From NCBI GenBank assembly GCA_002375695.1, contig DFMO01000003.1:265466-329465 (forward strand): DNA of 64,000 nt, in the 5' to 3' direction. Every line of letters starts with the position of its first letter. Position 1 is the first letter of the stretch. Source of the stretch: Flavobacteriaceae bacterium UBA3591. GTDB taxonomy: Bacteria > Bacteroidota > Bacteroidia > Flavobacteriales > Flavobacteriaceae. Shown here in pieces: positions 43,131 to 52,220 of the stretch. The notes beneath the pieces were generated by a model. The model had not been told where the DNA came from. It made no database searches and saw only the letters and a program-made list of their open reading frames with translations. The translations under genes and the position numbers were made by a program.

Positions 43131-44117
43131 CTACCTATTGTGCTTTGAGAAATCTTTGTGTTCACTTTTAAAGAGTTCTTCTTGCGAAAGACTTTTAAAG
43201 TATTCAAATGTTTTTTTCATTCCATCTTCTCTTGAAACTTTAGGCTCCCATCCTAAAATTTCCTTTGCTTTTGAAATATCTGGTTCGCGTTGCATTGGAT
43301 CATCTTGAGGCAACGGTTTGAAAATAATTTTTTGATCTGTACCTGTAAGTTTAATTACTTCCTGAGCAAAATCGAGTATAGTAATTTCTTCTGGGTTACC
43401 AATATTTACCGGAAGCGAATAATCACTCATTAATAATCTATACAATCCTTCAACCTCATCATCCACATAGCAAAATGAACGCGTTTGCGAGCCATCGCCA
43501 AATACGGTTAAATCTTCACCTCTAAGGGCTTGCCCAATGAAAGCAGGAATAACACGACCATCGTTTAAGCGCATGCGTGGGCCATATGTATTAAAAATTC
43601 TTGCAATACGTGTTTCCACGCCATGAAATCTATGATAGGCCATTGTTATAGATTCTTGGAAGCGTTTGGCCTCATCATAAACCCCACGTGGCCCAATAGT
43701 ATTTACATTGCCGTAATATTCTTCGGATTGTGGATGTACCAATGGATCGCCATACACCTCTGATGTGGAAGCTATAAGTATCCTTGCATTTTTTTCACGC
43801 GCCAAACCAAGTAGGTTGTGTGTACCTAAAGAGCCAACTTTTAAAGTTTGGATTGGTATCTTTAAATAATCAATAGGGCTTGCTGGTGAGGCAAAATGAA
43901 GAATGTAATCCACCTTACCTGGAACGTGTACAAATTTTGTTACGTCGTGATGGTAAAATTCAAATTGTGGTAATTGAAATAAATGCTGTAAATTTTTAAG
44001 ATCCCCTGTAATTAGGTTATCCATGGCAATAACTTCAAAATTTTCTGCAATAAATTTATCACATAGATGCGAGCCTAAAAACCCGGCTGCACCTGTAATT
44101 AAAACGCGTTTTCTCAT
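43131..44117 (-). CDS. UDP-glucuronate decarboxylase (UXS-like)
   Basis: 328 residues. Short-chain dehydrogenase fold: GAAGFLGSHLC dinucleotide motif, STSEVYGDPLVHPQ with the catalytic Ser/Thr, and the Tyr-x-x-x-Lys pair in GVYDEAKRF. The RIFNTYGPRMRLNDGRV segment is highly characteristic of UDP-xylose synthase. It makes UDP-xylose from UDP-glucuronate. Upstream ugd provides the substrate, and the two overlap by four bases (ATGA). Confidence 0.92.
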   Translation of the reverse strand: MRKRVLITGAAGFLGSHLCDKFIAENFEVIAMDNLITGDLKNLQHLFQLPQFEFYHHDVTKFVHVPGKVDYILHFASPASPIDYLKIPIQTLKVGSLGTHNLLGLAREKNARILIASTSEVYGDPLVHPQSEEYYGNVNTIGPRGVYDEAKRFQESITMAYHRFHGVETRIARIFNTYGPRMRLNDGRVIPAFIGQALRGEDLTVFGDGSQTRSFCYVDDEVEGLYRLLMSDYSLPVNIGNPEEITILDFAQEVIKLTGTDQKIIFKPLPQDDPMQREPDISKAKEILGWEPKVSREDGMKKTFEYFKSLSQEELFKSEHKDFSKHNR

Positions 44118-45427
44118 AAATTAGTTGCTTTTCTTCCTATAGAAATGTAGGTAAAGCCTTCAGTTTCCATATCATTAACATTGTATAGATTCCTACCATC
44201 AAACACCACTGGATTTTTAAGTAGCTCTTTCAATTTTGAAAAATCTGGAGTTCTAAAAATACTCCACTCAGTACAAATAAGTAAGCCATCGGCATTTTCA
44301 AGCGCACCATACATTGACGCTGCGTATGTTAACTTCTCGCCAAATCGTTTTTTAATATTAGGCATAGCTTCTGGATCGAAAACTTGAAGGTTTGCACCTT
44401 TTGCAAGTAATGCCTCCATTAAATCTATTGATGGAGCTTCGCGTATGTCATCGGTTTCTGGTTTAAATGCCAAGCCCCAAACGGCTATTGTTTTTCCTTT
44501 TAAATTGTCGTTAAAATAATTTTCAATTTTAGGTAATAGGATTGTTTTTTGGGCTGCATTAATTTCAATTACTGAATTCAATATTTTAAAGTCGTAATCT
44601 TCATTTTTCCCGGCCTTTTGAAGGGCTTTTACATCTTTTGGGAAACAAGACCCACCGTACCCTATTCCGGGAAAAAGGAATCGCTTACCTATGCGGCTAT
44701 CGGTACCCATACCGGCACGTACCATATCTACATCGGCACCCACCTTTTCGCAGTAATTGGCAATCTCGTTCATAAAAGTAATTTTGGTTGCTAAAAACGA
44801 GTTTGCGGCGTATTTTGTAAGCTCGGCAGACTTTTCATCCATCACCAAAATAGGATTTCCAGAGCGCACAAAAGGGCTGTAAAGTTTTTTCATTAATGCG
44901 GTGGCCTTTTCACTACTGCTACCAATTACAATTCGCTCTGGTTTCATAAAATCGTCTACGGCAAAGCCTTCTCTTAAAAATTCGGGATTTGAAACCACAT
45001 CAAATTCAGATTTGGCGTTTTTAGAAATGACTTTAAAAACCTTTTCGGCAGTACCTACAGGTACGGTACTTTTATCTACAATTACCTTATAATCTGTAAT
45101 TTTTTTACCTATTTCTTCAGAAACATTGAGTACATACGAAAGATCGGCAGATCCATCTTCATCTTCGGGTGTTGGTAAGGCGAGAAAAATTATTTCACCA
45201 TGTGCTAAACCTTCATCGAGCGAAGTAGTAAACTTTAATCGGTTCGCCTTTATATTTCTTTCAAAAAGCACGTCGAGATGCGGCTCATAAATTGGCACTT
45301 CGCCATTACGCATCTTTTCGACCTTTGTTTTATCAATATCTACACAAATTACTTCGTTACCTGTTTCTGCCAAGCAGGTTCCTGTAACTAAACCTACGTA
45401 GCCTGTTCCTATTACTGAAATTTTCAT
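44114..45427 (-). CDS. ugd: UDP-glucose 6-dehydrogenase
   Basis: 437 residues. Oxidises UDP-glucose to UDP-glucuronate. N-terminal Rossmann GTGYVGLVTG; the catalytic Cys is in GYGGSCFPKDV (about residue 262); the C-terminal UDP-binding domain follows (WGLAFKPETDDIREAPS). Normal length. A complete promoter precedes it at 45478-45506. Directly feeds the decarboxylase gene. Confidence 0.96.
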   Translation of the reverse strand: MKISVIGTGYVGLVTGTCLAETGNEVICVDIDKTKVEKMRNGEVPIYEPHLDVLFERNIKANRLKFTTSLDEGLAHGEIIFLALPTPEDEDGSADLSYVLNVSEEIGKKITDYKVIVDKSTVPVGTAEKVFKVISKNAKSEFDVVSNPEFLREGFAVDDFMKPERIVIGSSSEKATALMKKLYSPFVRSGNPILVMDEKSAELTKYAANSFLATKITFMNEIANYCEKVGADVDMVRAGMGTDSRIGKRFLFPGIGYGGSCFPKDVKALQKAGKNEDYDFKILNSVIEINAAQKTILLPKIENYFNDNLKGKTIAVWGLAFKPETDDIREAPSIDLMEALLAKGANLQVFDPEAMPNIKKRFGEKLTYAASMYGALENADGLLICTEWSIFRTPDFSKLKELLKNPVVFDGRNLYNVNDMETEGFTYISIGRKATNL

Positions 45428-45477
45428 TTATTCTTTTCTTACTTCAACCACCTAAAAAGGGAATTATTAATAAGCTG

Positions 45478-45506
45478 CAAAAGTACAACTTGCTATTCTT
45501 TTACAA
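45478..45506 (-). promoter_or_regulatory. Promoter of ugd
   Basis: Minus-strand TTG (45504-45506), 18-base spacer, TACTTTTG (45478-45485): a strong Bacteroidota promoter that overlaps the stop of the upstream Wzy-like gene, so ugd and the genes after it can be transcribed separately from the long operon. Confidence 0.7.
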
Positions 45507-46745
45507 CTCTTTTATTTTGTTGTTTTTTAGCCTTCGGTTACTCACCATTAAAACAATTAAAATAAAGCCCGCGTAATACGCGCCTATCTGTCTGTTAAAT
45601 AAATTCTCGACGCTACAATACATCACAAAGAGTGCAAGCATAGCGATGGGTAAAAATTGATTTCGTTTTACTAAAAAACTTACAATTATAAACAATAAAA
45701 AGAGCAATAAAGAAACAAACCCTGCGCTTAAATAGAAATCTAAAAACTGATTGTGAGTATTGTAACGATTTTCAATAAATCGTTCTCTTTTTTGGGGATC
45801 GTTTATGGAAGTTTTATAGTTTGCGACAAGTCTATCTTTAGTTTCGTCAAAACCAATTCCAAAAAATGTAAACCCTTCATCTTTTATTATATTTGCAGTA
45901 CTCTTCCAAACTACAGCTCTTAACTCATACGTTAATGAGTTTTCAATAAATGCTGGAGTAGATTTAGAATTTGCAAGTGAATCATTTTTAAAACTTTTCT
46001 CATTTTTTATAAAATAGAATAGCCCTATTACCGCTATTACTGCTGTAACTGCGATTAGCATTTTCCATAATTTACGTTGACCATAAAATTGTCTAACTAA
46101 GGCAATTACAACTAATGAAACCATCGCAATTTTAGAGCCTATTAAAACAATAAAAATTAAATTTAAGATGATGTTCGCTAAATAATAATTGTTACTTGGG
46201 TGATACCTTTTTTGAATTGCCGTAAAAGATATTACAATGCTCAAGCAGCATAGAAGGCCCAAATACACTCTATCTATTAAAAGAGATTCAATTATTTGGG
46301 GTGAATCAACTAAGGCAAAATTTCCTGAATTATGCGTTATTATTACAAAATTGTAGATTGTAAAAATAATTGCTGCTAAGGCAGAAGCTATAATAGCAGT
46401 ATTAATTTTTCCGGTTTTGCCCGTAAAAGATTTTAAGTCGTTAACAGGAATATAAAGGATTGCCAACCCAGCTGCAATCATTACTTTTTTTACAATGTTG
46501 AAATCGTCAAATATTCTACCATTAAAAATTGAATTAACTGCCAAATAGACAAAAAATGCAAAAAACAATAGCATAGGAGGTGTTGCCAGTTTTTTAAAAT
46601 CAGATTTTTTAACAACAAAGGGAAAAGCTACAACCAAGATAATTACCAAAATATTTGGTAGTGCCCGTATATAATTATCAAATGGAATTACGAGATACAG
46701 AAGTAAAAATACGTACGGGTATAAGGCAGACAGCAGTATCTTCAT
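45501..46745 (-). CDS. O-antigen ligase/polymerase (Wzy-like) protein
   Basis: 414 residues, about ten or eleven membrane helices. A large periplasmic loop between helices carries YELRAVVWKSTANII and, after it, NTHNQFLDFYLSAGF, the O-antigen ligase domain signature. The N terminus ALYPYVFLLLYLVIPFDNYI is matched closely by the protein at 47992, so the two are paralogues. Either polymerises repeat units or joins polymer to a carrier. Confidence 0.88.
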   Translation of the reverse strand: MKILLSALYPYVFLLLYLVIPFDNYIRALPNILVIILVVAFPFVVKKSDFKKLATPPMLLFFAFFVYLAVNSIFNGRIFDDFNIVKKVMIAAGLAILYIPVNDLKSFTGKTGKINTAIIASALAAIIFTIYNFVIITHNSGNFALVDSPQIIESLLIDRVYLGLLCCLSIVISFTAIQKRYHPSNNYYLANIILNLIFIVLIGSKIAMVSLVVIALVRQFYGQRKLWKMLIAVTAVIAVIGLFYFIKNEKSFKNDSLANSKSTPAFIENSLTYELRAVVWKSTANIIKDEGFTFFGIGFDETKDRLVANYKTSINDPQKRERFIENRYNTHNQFLDFYLSAGFVSLLLFLLFIIVSFLVKRNQFLPIAMLALFVMYCSVENLFNRQIGAYYAGFILIVLMVSNRRLKNNKIKEL

Positions 46746-46839
46746 AACTAACTTATAGAAGTGAGATAAATTCAGGGGAAGATAAAAAACAATCCCTTAA
46801 TATCCTTGTGGACGAGCTACTTTCTAGCGGGTAATTTAG

Positions 46840-46847
46840 CAAAATTA
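46840..46847 (-). promoter_or_regulatory. -7 element upstream of the Wzy-like gene
   Basis: TAATTTTG on the minus strand, 94 bases before the ATG, in the 117-base gap. The leader is long. No ideal -33 TTG. Confidence 0.4.
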
Positions 46848-46862
46848 CATATTGGCATAAAT

Positions 46863-47990
46863 CTACTGGGCTTCTTGCGAGTAAATATTTTCTAACTTGT
46901 GAATCGTATTTTTAATATTAAAATGTTCATTAAAAAGTTTGAATGAATGTTCTTCAAATCGTTGACGCATCTCTTTATTATTCAACAATTTTAAAATAGC
47001 GCTTGCAAACTCATTGCTATCTTCACTTTGAATAACAAATCCGTTTTCTGAATTTACAACCAAATCGCGGTTACCATCGGCATCAGAAACTACACAAGCC
47101 TTTTTTAGTGCTAAGGCTTCAATCACCGAATATGGCAAACCTTCATACCTTGCTGTGGAAATATAAAGCTTCGCATTTTTGATAATATTAAAAATATCTT
47201 CGCGCTTTGTCCACTCTAATAAGGTTATATTGGTATTTAAATTATATTGCTCGATTAGCGACTTAACGCGTTCTAAATTAGGAGCGTGATACCCCACTCC
47301 CATCAAAACCAAATGTATGTTTGGTTTAGATTCTTTAAGAAGGCGTAAAACCTCAATCATCAATTCAATATTTTTTTGAAAAGAGGGTCTGCCAACAGAG
47401 CATATATATTCATCGGGCCAGGTTTTTTCAATGCTTAAATCTGGAATAGCATCTATTGCATTAATAGCGTTGTTAAAGAGCAAAACCCGTTCGCTTTTGT
47501 AGCCTACTTCATTTAAAGCTCTATTTTTTTCTGAATTTGAAGAGGCTAAAATTTTATTATCCCATTTTGATAAAAGCCTTTCTAAGCTAAGAAAAACATT
47601 TTTTTTAAGCGTGCTTTCTGCACTTAAAAATGAATAAGCTTGCGGCGTGTGGAGCACGGGTATATTATTCATTTTACCTACAATTTTACCAATAACACCA
47701 CCTTTGGCACTGTGTGCGTGGATTAAATGAGGTTGCTCGTTTTTAACAATTTTATTTGCGGCAGTAATGGCGTGGTAATCCTTATGGGGTTTTATATCCC
47801 GAATTATGGAAATGGGATAATTTTTTACCGGAACGTTATTATTATTTAGAAAAGGCTCATTATTGTCAGAATCGCCATGAATAACAATAGATTCAAATTT
47901 ATTTGAATCTATATTTGCCAGTATCAACCTTAATGAAACATCTACACCACCTACTGCGTGAAGGATATGAATTATTTTAATACGCTTCAT
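46863..47990 (-). CDS. Glycosyltransferase family 4
   Basis: 375 residues, GT-B fold. N-terminal domain begins RIKIIHILHAVGGVDVSL, with a Gly-rich acceptor side and HAHSAKGG (about 92-99). The sugar-nucleotide domain has SVGRPSFQKNIELMIEV, LVLMGVG and the E-x7-E element in RYEGLPYSVIEALALKKA. A cytoplasmic enzyme at the membrane, retaining mechanism expected. It lies between two paralogous Wzy-like genes, one base from the upstream one. Confidence 0.93.
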   Translation of the reverse strand: MKRIKIIHILHAVGGVDVSLRLILANIDSNKFESIVIHGDSDNNEPFLNNNNVPVKNYPISIIRDIKPHKDYHAITAANKIVKNEQPHLIHAHSAKGGVIGKIVGKMNNIPVLHTPQAYSFLSAESTLKKNVFLSLERLLSKWDNKILASSNSEKNRALNEVGYKSERVLLFNNAINAIDAIPDLSIEKTWPDEYICSVGRPSFQKNIELMIEVLRLLKESKPNIHLVLMGVGYHAPNLERVKSLIEQYNLNTNITLLEWTKREDIFNIIKNAKLYISTARYEGLPYSVIEALALKKACVVSDADGNRDLVVNSENGFVIQSEDSNEFASAILKLLNNKEMRQRFEEHSFKLFNEHFNIKNTIHKLENIYSQEAQ

Positions 47991-47991
47991 G

Positions 47992-49194
47992 TTATTTAGC
48001 TTGTTTTGTGTTTGGAATATACATAGGGTATATTATTAATATAAATACTATTGCAAATAAATAACCTCCTATTTGCCTTTGAAAGTAACTTTCAATAAAA
48101 GCAAAGGCCATAATAGTTATAATTAAAGCCATTTTATAGTATGAGTTTCTATATTTCGTAATCAAAATTGAGAAGATTGCTAAAAATAGTACTAGAGCTA
48201 TCAATCCGTAGCTCAATAAAAAATCAAAAAACTGATTATGAGGGTTAAAGCGTTGCGCTATAAAATATTTCCTTTTATCTTCCTTTCCAATACTCTTATA
48301 GCAGGATACAAGTTCATTCTTAGTCCCATAAAATCCATTTCCCAAAAGCAATGGAGTCTTATTGGTTAAAATTTTATAACTGCATCCCCAAATCTCGACT
48401 CTTGGCTCCCAAGCCATGAAAAGCTCCACATAACTCTTTTTACTCTCACTGTTGTGAGTATAGAAAAAACGTTCGCCTAAATTTTTGTTTAATTTAAATG
48501 CCGCAATTGTAATAATAAAAACACCAATAAAAAAAAATATATACTGCTTTTTATTTCTTGAATAAAAAACAAGTAACATCATTAAAAATAGAAGAAGGAG
48601 AATAGCTATTCTTGAAGATATGAGAAGAGCAAATAGAATACATAATACTATATTAATTACGTACAAAAGTTTGTGATTATTTCTAATCAATCCAATGGAA
48701 GCTATCACACTTAATACACATAGAAAACCAAGATATAACCTATCGATGACTAAAATATCGTTAATAGTCCCACCATCGGCAAAGTTAAACTCGCCCGTTT
48801 CAAAATAAAATTTCGCAACATTTAATAGGCTAACAACCATGCAAACGAGGACTGATAAAATTATAGTCTTGTTAAGTTTTGCAGTTGTGCCTATTGGAAT
48901 GTATAGAATGAGCAGCATAAAGGCTGAAAATATCTTTTTTACAACTGTTATGTCACTCCCATAGTCTTGAAAGAGCACCATATTTATAAAAATATAGGCT
49001 ATTAACGTACTAAAAACTAAAACTTCTGTACGTACAAGCTTTTTAAAGTCATTTTTCTTTACAACAAAAGGAAATGATACTAATAGAAGTATAAGGATTA
49101 TATTAGGTACCGCTGTAGCATATTTATCTAAAGGAAGTACAAAGCAAAAAAGGCAGAATAAATATGGATAAATATTTTTTAGAATATTTTTCAA
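47992..49194 (-). CDS. O-antigen ligase/polymerase (Wzy-like) protein, second copy
   Basis: 400 residues, about ten membrane helices. It aligns by eye with the protein at 45501: IYPYLFCLFCFVLPLDKYA and NPHNQFFDFLLSYGL repeat the same landmarks, and both have FPFVVKKNDFKKL-type sequence near residue 45. Translation is from TTG 49194, which places the N terminus level with its paralogue's ATG. A -7 element lies 38 bases upstream. A duplicated polymerase or ligase in one locus suggests divided roles, or a recombination product. Confidence 0.87.
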   Translation of the reverse strand: MKNILKNIYPYLFCLFCFVLPLDKYATAVPNIILILLLVSFPFVVKKNDFKKLVRTEVLVFSTLIAYIFINMVLFQDYGSDITVVKKIFSAFMLLILYIPIGTTAKLNKTIILSVLVCMVVSLLNVAKFYFETGEFNFADGGTINDILVIDRLYLGFLCVLSVIASIGLIRNNHKLLYVINIVLCILFALLISSRIAILLLLFLMMLLVFYSRNKKQYIFFFIGVFIITIAAFKLNKNLGERFFYTHNSESKKSYVELFMAWEPRVEIWGCSYKILTNKTPLLLGNGFYGTKNELVSCYKSIGKEDKRKYFIAQRFNPHNQFFDFLLSYGLIALVLFLAIFSILITKYRNSYYKMALIITIMAFAFIESYFQRQIGGYLFAIVFILIIYPMYIPNTKQAK

Positions 49195-49232
49195 AAGGCT
49201 TTTTCTAAAAAAAATTGAAAGTAGATAAAAGG

Positions 49233-49240
49233 CAAATATA
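49233..49240 (-). promoter_or_regulatory. -7 element before the second Wzy-like gene
   Basis: TATATTTG on the minus strand, 38 bases before the TTG start, in the 155-base gap after the leucine-rich-repeat gene. No clear -33 TTG. Confidence 0.4.
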
Positions 49241-49349
49241 TGTTATTCATACATTCTTTATTGATTGAAAATAACAATAATTTTACTTAAACCTCATATA
49301 TTTTTAATTTCTTAAAAAATATCCACTCACCTAATAAGGTAATTAATAT

Positions 49350-51419
49350 TTATTTTTTAATGAACTTTTTTATCGTTGCGTTACCGCGTGAATCGGATAT
49401 TTTTACGAAATATAACCCCTGTACCAAAGCTGAAATATTCAACTCTGTTTTGCCTTCAGAGATTGGTGCTACAAAGGATTGCACCAATTGCCCAAGCTCA
49501 TTGTAAATTTCTATTCGATCAATGGGTGTAGAAATTTCTATCTTAATTTTGGAATCTGCTGGGTTCGGAATTATACTGAACTTGTTGAGGTCATTTTCAT
49601 TAACCGATAGCGCATCGCAGGTTTCATTATTATAAAAATCTACCGAATGACCAACATCTGTCAAAATGTAATCCATTAGTTCTTGATTATAAGTATCTAT
49701 ACATACAGAATTTAAATTAGGCAAGTTTTGAAACCTGTTATCCGCATTATTGGGATCAAACTTATAGTTCCAACCATTGCGCCAATTTAGGGTTTCCATT
49801 AATGGGTTATCGCTACAATCCAAAATGGTAATTTTAGTATCTGAAATATCGAGAGTAGAAAATAAATTTCCGGAGCAGTTTACAGTTTGGAGTGGCATTG
49901 ACGGACCGCCATATGACGGAAATTCAATTAATTGATTGTTACTAAAATCTAAATAAAACTTATCATTCCACGGATCCATTTCATTTGATAATAGCAATAG
50001 TGTTAATTGATTATCTGAACAATTAATAGTTGAGAATTTCGATTGTGCACTTAAATCCAATTCTGTTAATTGATTACTGCTACAGTTCAACCTTTTCAAT
50101 AAAGAATTGGCACTTAAATCTAAGTTAGTTAATACATTATTATTGCAATAAAGAGTTTCTAAATATAGATTTTCATTTAAATTTAAGTTGCTTAGTTGGT
50201 TAAAATTACATTCCAATCTCCATAAAAACACATTCGAAATTAAATTTAATTGCGCTATTTGATTATTATTACAGGATAATTGCCTAAGAAGGGGATTTTG
50301 ACTTAAATCTAAGTTGGTTAATTGATTGTTTTCGCATTCCAAAATAATTAACTCTATATTGGAAGATAAATCCAAATTATTCAAATCATTGTTTGATATG
50401 AAAATTTGATTTAATACAGGACAATTACTTAAGTCAATATTTTCAATTTCATTATTCTGTAAATTTAGTTCAGCTAAATCATTACTTACAAGATTAATAT
50501 TTAAGATCAAGTTGTTATCAGCATATAATCGATACAACTCATTATGATTGCTTAAATTAAGTTGGGATAAGTTATTATTGGAGAGATACAGATATTTTAT
50601 ATTATTGTTGTTGCTTAAATCTATTGACGTGAGTTGATTATCATTTGCCGTAATATGAGTGAGCGCACTGCTATTGCCCACATTCAATTCTGAAAGATTG
50701 TTTTGTGATACAGAAATCTCCTTTAAATCTACATTGTTCCGTAGGTCTAAAGTTGAAAGAAAATTATCATCTAAATTAAGATATTCAATTGGAGCACTAC
50801 TTGGTAGGTTAATACTGTTAAGTTGATTATTATTGGCAATTAAATAATGGAGATTATCATTAGTACTCAAATCAAGTTCGGAGAGATTGTTATTTGACAC
50901 CTCAAGAAAGGATAAGTTAGAACAATTACTTAAATTTAAATTTGCAAGCTGATTATTTTCTAACTCAAGGCTACCTATATTAGGACTTTCTGAAAGATCA
51001 ATATTCGTAAGTTGGTTATTTTTAGCATCGATATGCGTTAAGCTAGGAGGACTACCTAAGTCTAGTTCTGAAAAATAATTATCGGAAATCTCAACACTAA
51101 ATAGTTGGACATTGTTACTTAAATCTAATTCAGATAAATTATTATGACTAGCTCTTAATATCAGGATATTTGTAAAGTACTCTATGCCTGTCAAATCTGA
51201 TATATGCCTTCCAAACACGTGAAGATAGCCATCAAAGGCTTCTGCCTCGGAAATTTGTATTTCACCATCTCCATTTGTGTCAATAACTGGATTATGGTTT
51301 AACAAAGCATTTTTAAAATTGCTGTCTGGAAAGTTTATGATCTGCCCATGACAAATAAGAGTTGTCGCAAAGAAGAAAAGTATAAAATTGTATATTATCA
51401 AGTTAATTGTATGCAACAT
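49350..51419 (-). CDS. Leucine-rich-repeat protein with T9SS type A sorting domain
   Basis: 689 residues. Signal peptide at 1-25 (FILFFFATTLICHG). A Ca-binding EF-hand-like loop follows (DTNGDGEIQISE, 47-58). Then more than 20 leucine-rich repeats of about 21 residues, with landmarks such as LSELDLSNN and NNQLTNIDLS, span residues 80-560. The last 75 residues are the type IX secretion C-terminal domain (IIPNPADSKIKIEIS, LGQLVQSF, LVQGLYFVKISDSRG). It is secreted across the outer membrane and attached or released at the surface, probably for adhesion. It is unusual to find a T9SS cargo gene inside a polysaccharide operon. 12 bases after the GT2 stop. Confidence 0.92.
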   Translation of the reverse strand: MLHTINLIIYNFILFFFATTLICHGQIINFPDSNFKNALLNHNPVIDTNGDGEIQISEAEAFDGYLHVFGRHISDLTGIEYFTNILILRASHNNLSELDLSNNVQLFSVEISDNYFSELDLGSPPSLTHIDAKNNQLTNIDLSESPNIGSLELENNQLANLNLSNCSNLSFLEVSNNNLSELDLSTNDNLHYLIANNNQLNSINLPSSAPIEYLNLDDNFLSTLDLRNNVDLKEISVSQNNLSELNVGNSSALTHITANDNQLTSIDLSNNNNIKYLYLSNNNLSQLNLSNHNELYRLYADNNLILNINLVSNDLAELNLQNNEIENIDLSNCPVLNQIFISNNDLNNLDLSSNIELIILECENNQLTNLDLSQNPLLRQLSCNNNQIAQLNLISNVFLWRLECNFNQLSNLNLNENLYLETLYCNNNVLTNLDLSANSLLKRLNCSSNQLTELDLSAQSKFSTINCSDNQLTLLLLSNEMDPWNDKFYLDFSNNQLIEFPSYGGPSMPLQTVNCSGNLFSTLDISDTKITILDCSDNPLMETLNWRNGWNYKFDPNNADNRFQNLPNLNSVCIDTYNQELMDYILTDVGHSVDFYNNETCDALSVNENDLNKFSIIPNPADSKIKIEISTPIDRIEIYNELGQLVQSFVAPISEGKTELNISALVQGLYFVKISDSRGNATIKKFIKK

Positions 51420-51431
51420 TCGAAGTCAATC

Positions 51432-52220
51432 TTATTTTATTCGCTTTTTCATAAATGTAGTCATTTTTCTTGACATAAATAATAATAGTACATTTCTTAC
51501 CAAACCGTATATTGGGAAGTACCCCAAATAAAAATGTTTCCATATTACTTTAATCCTATTTTTTACTTGAATCTTCCGTTTTGTTGACGAAATAGAATTT
51601 GGATCAATTTTATAAATAAGCAATGCTTCTGGAAGGTTTTCAACCTTTAATTTTTTAGAAATCTCAAAAAAAAAGGCATAGTCTTCAGCCGCTTTGTATT
51701 TAGTGGGGTAATTGCCTATTATTTGTAACACCTCCTTCCTAAAAATAACCGTTGGGTGCACAAACATGCTATTTAGGTACATCTTGTTTTTAATCTCTTT
51801 GTCTGCTGTTGGGTGTTTTAAAGTGTACAAAAAGTTTCCTTTCGTATCTACCATATCGGCCCAAGTACCCAATAAAAAAGTTTCGGGATTTTTTTCTAGA
51901 TACTCCAGCTGTTTTTTATACTTATTTGGCCTATTTATATCCCCACAATCCAATCTTCCTATATATTCATACCCTTTTCCATCAATATATGATAAGCCGG
52001 CATTTAACGCGTTTTCAATTCCAACATTCTTATCTAGGTATTCAATGAAAACCTTTCCATATTTATAAATGGTTTGAAGATTTTGCAAAATAGGTTTATC
52101 TGTACTACCATCATCTACTATCAATATATCAACAGGAATTTCTTCTTGAATAGATTTTATAGACTCTTTAAGCTCATTTATATTATTATAGTGCGGTATG
52201 AGTATTATTAAGTTTTGCAT
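51432..52220 (-). CDS. Glycosyltransferase family 2, DXD type
   Basis: 262 residues from ATG 52220. GT-A fold: LIILIPHYNN and ILIVDDGSTDKP near the start, IGRLDCGDINRP as the donor-metal site (about 89-100), and the WADMVDTKGN loop. The C-terminal helices include a hydrophobic patch (FYLGYFPIYGLVRNVLLLF) that may attach to membrane. The frame extends 17 codons upstream, but ATG 52220 gives the standard N terminus; it overlaps the preceding Wzy-like gene by 35 bases. Confidence 0.88.
   Translation of the reverse strand: MQNLIILIPHYNNINELKESIKSIQEEIPVDILIVDDGSTDKPILQNLQTIYKYGKVFIEYLDKNVGIENALNAGLSYIDGKGYEYIGRLDCGDINRPNKYKKQLEYLEKNPETFLLGTWADMVDTKGNFLYTLKHPTADKEIKNKMYLNSMFVHPTVIFRKEVLQIIGNYPTKYKAAEDYAFFFEISKKLKVENLPEALLIYKIDPNSISSTKRKIQVKNRIKVIWKHFYLGYFPIYGLVRNVLLLFMSRKMTTFMKKRIK

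Noticed and set aside
49350..51419. Dense short DNA repeats resembling a CRISPR array or satellite
   Set aside because: The repeats are in frame and encode leucine-rich repeats; spacing and sequence vary and there are no constant repeat units or spacers.
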